In this document: one piece after another, positions 62,636 to 64,000 of the stretch | How positions within the stretch are numbered: position 1 is the stretch's first letter | Layout of the letters: the number at the start of each line of letters is the position of its first letter | From: PALSA-278 sp963760285 | GTDB taxonomy: Bacteria > Acidobacteriota > Terriglobia > Acidiferrales > UBA7541 | Direction: 5' to 3' | NCBI GenBank assembly: GCA_963760285.1 | Contig: CAVXCI010000001.1 | Span: forward strand, 558,001-622,000 | Length of the DNA: 64,000 bases | Translations under genes and position numbers: made by a program | The notes under the pieces: generated by a model | Told to the model about the DNA's origin: nothing | Seen by the model: the letters and a program-made list of their open reading frames with translations, nothing else | Database searches by the model: none

Positions 62636-64000
62636 TTAGTGGTGGTTGCCGCCGAGTTCGCGAAGGATATCGCCCACAAACACCTTGGCGTCGCCGAAGA
62701 GCATCAGCGTTCTATCAAGATAGTAGAGAGGGTTGTCAATGCCCGCGAAGCCGGGACTCATGCTGCGCTTGATCACCATCACCGTGCGCGCTTTGTCCAC
62801 GTCCAGGATGGGCATGCCGAAGATAGGGCTGCCGGCGTCGCTGCGCGCGGCGGGGTTGGTGACGTCGTTCGCGCCGATCACCAGCGCTACATCCGCCTGC
62901 GGAAATTCCGGATTGGCTTCGTCCATGTCCATCAGTTTGTCGTAAGGAATATCCGCTTCGGCCAAAAGGACGTTCATATGTCCCGGCATTCGTCCCGCCA
63001 CCGGATGAATGGCGAACCTCACGTCCACGCCGCGCTTGGTGAGCGCGTCGAAAAGTTCGCGGACCTTGTGTTGCGCCTGCGCCACCGCCATGCCATAGCC
63101 GGGAACGATGATCACTTTGTTGGCCGCAGCCAGAATCTGCGCGGCCTCTTCCGCCGACGCACTGTGCACCGGCCGCGTTTCCGCCGTGACGGAACTGGAG
63201 GCCTGCACCTGTCCAAACGCGCCGAAGAGAACGTTCGAAAAAGAGCGGTTCATGGCCTTGGACATGTTTACCGAAAGAATGAAGCCCGAAGCGCCGTCCA
63301 GTGCCCCGGCGATAATCAGCAGCTTGCTGTCCAGAACGAACCCCATGGCCGCGGCGGAAAGTCCGGCATAGGAGTTCAGCAGGGAAATCACGGTGGGCAT
63401 ATCCGCTCCCCCGATGGGAACAATCATCAACACCCCGAAAATCAGCGGTATCCCGATCATGAAGGGGAAAAGACTCTTGTGCGCGGGATTCAGAACCAGG
63501 GCCACGGCCAGTCCGACGGCTATAGCCAGGAAGCCGAGATTTACAAAGTTCTGTCCTTTGTATGTGATCGGCCGCTGAGGCAAGATTTCCTGCAGTTTTC
63601 CCGCGGCCATCAGGCTCCCCGTGAACGTCAGCGAGCCCAGGATCACTTCCATGGAAAGCACCGCCATCACGAATGGCGGAACGCCGGGCGCGCGAAGATA
63701 GAACTCCGCTGTTCCCACCAGTGTGACGCATAAAGCGCCGAAGGCGTGGCTCAGTGCCGTCCGCTGCGGGACGGCGGTCATGTGAACCATCCCCAGCGGC
63801 ACACCGATGATCGCGCCCAGGACCAGCGCAATGGCGACCCAGCGGTAGTCCACGATGCCGTGATGCAGCAACGTTCCGGCGACGGCCAGTACCATGCCCG
63901 CTTCCCCGGCCCACACACCGTGGCGCGCAGTGGATGGCGAACTTAGCAGTTTCAGCGAAAGAATAAAAAGAACTGTTGCGACCAGGTAGGTGATCTCGAT
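62636..64000 (-). CDS. pntB: NAD(P) transhydrogenase subunit beta (partial, 5' end outside the window)
   Basis: The frame stays open to the window edge, reading ITYLVATVLFILSLKLLSSP upstream of the nominal GTG at 63916, so the start lies beyond 64000. The membrane half has many helices (WVAIALVLGAIIGVPLGMVH, VMAVLSMEVILGSLTFTGSL). The C-terminal NADP-binding domain III has VIIVPGYGMAVAQAQHKVRE, HPVAGRMPGHMNVLLAEADI, VIGANDVTNPAA and the final FGDAKVFVGDILREL. It is a proton-pumping transhydrogenase of the inner membrane. The first 60-70 residues are missing from view. Confidence 0.95.
   Translation of the reverse strand: MEITYLVATVLFILSLKLLSSPSTARHGVWAGEAGMVLAVAGTLLHHGIVDYRWVAIALVLGAIIGVPLGMVHMTAVPQRTALSHAFGALCVTLVGTAEFYLRAPGVPPFVMAVLSMEVILGSLTFTGSLMAAGKLQEILPQRPITYKGQNFVNLGFLAIAVGLAVALVLNPAHKSLFPFMIGIPLIFGVLMIVPIGGADMPTVISLLNSYAGLSAAAMGFVLDSKLLIIAGALDGASGFILSVNMSKAMNRSFSNVLFGAFGQVQASSSVTAETRPVHSASAEEAAQILAAANKVIIVPGYGMAVAQAQHKVRELFDALTKRGVDVRFAIHPVAGRMPGHMNVLLAEADIPYDKLMDMDEANPEFPQADVALVIGANDVTNPAARSDAGSPIFGMPILDVDKARTVMVIKRSMSPGFAGIDNPLYYLDRTLMLFGDAKVFVGDILRELGGNHH

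Noticed and set aside
62588..63733. 381-codon plus-strand frame opposite pntB
   Set aside because: His/Arg-rich shadow composition; pntB on the minus strand is certain.

Overview
The window looks like chromosome from a mesophilic soil-type Acidobacteriota bacterium. This is inferred from gene content, not from a marker-gene search. The pointers are an Oar-type TonB-dependent receptor with a carboxypeptidase-regulatory N-terminus, two large Ser/Thr kinases fused to TPR or TolB-like sensor parts, a sigma/anti-sigma/DUF4097/PDZ operon, a 'GloVer' tandem-repeat protein, an Asp-box protein paired with a MoaD/ThiS protein, and moderately GC-rich codon use. Genes are densely packed, mostly on the minus strand, with many 4-base ATGA overlaps.

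Layout. 0-6 kb: shikimate kinase, then a minus-strand operon of ECF sigma factor, zinc-finger/HEAT anti-sigma factor, two DUF4097 proteins and a two-PDZ protein. 6-10.4 kb: recG, rsmD and a TonB-like energy transducer on the plus strand. 10.4-20.4 kb: PLP aminotransferase, HAD hydrolase, alpha/beta hydrolase, MFS exporter, a UvrC-like protein and an acyl-CoA dehydrogenase (both interrupted by frame changes), HIT protein, HU/IHF protein and ribosomal protein S1. 20.6-31.5 kb: two kinase/sensor proteins, a DnaC/IstB-like ATPase, and the heat-shock operon dnaK-hypothetical-dnaJ-hspR. A consensus promoter and a HAIR-like operator lie upstream of dnaK. 31.7-43 kb: DsbA-like and DoxX/MauE-like proteins, an S9 peptidase, a lipid-free TPR-like protein, a DUF4139 protein, a zinc-ribbon/pilin-like protein, the Oar-like receptor and a DtxR-family regulator. 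43.1-44.7 kb: tRNA-Ser(GCT) followed by a complete IS5-like element with a CTAG target duplication. 45.3-50.9 kb: a respiratory formate dehydrogenase operon (alpha, FeS beta, cytochrome b gamma, FdhE). 51.3-61 kb: nitroreductase, an RND efflux operon, the MoaD/ThiS plus Asp-box pair and a DUF2127 membrane protein. 61-64 kb: the GloVer repeat protein and the 3' part of pntB, which runs off the window.

The strongest discovery-type signal is in the formate dehydrogenase alpha gene. An in-frame TGA at 45881-45883 sits exactly where FdnG/FdoG-type enzymes carry selenocysteine, and a hairpin of bacterial SECIS type follows at the right distance. The same gene changes reading frame at least ten times while the encoded protein stays recognisable along its whole length. 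A second cluster of frame changes spans the UvrC-like and acyl-CoA dehydrogenase genes, and three other genes each have one. Several of these lie in or beside short homopolymer runs, so base-calling or assembly error is at least as likely as gene decay. No CRISPR array, rRNA or prophage was seen. No selA, selB or selC was recognised in the window, so the selenocysteine machinery would have to be encoded elsewhere.
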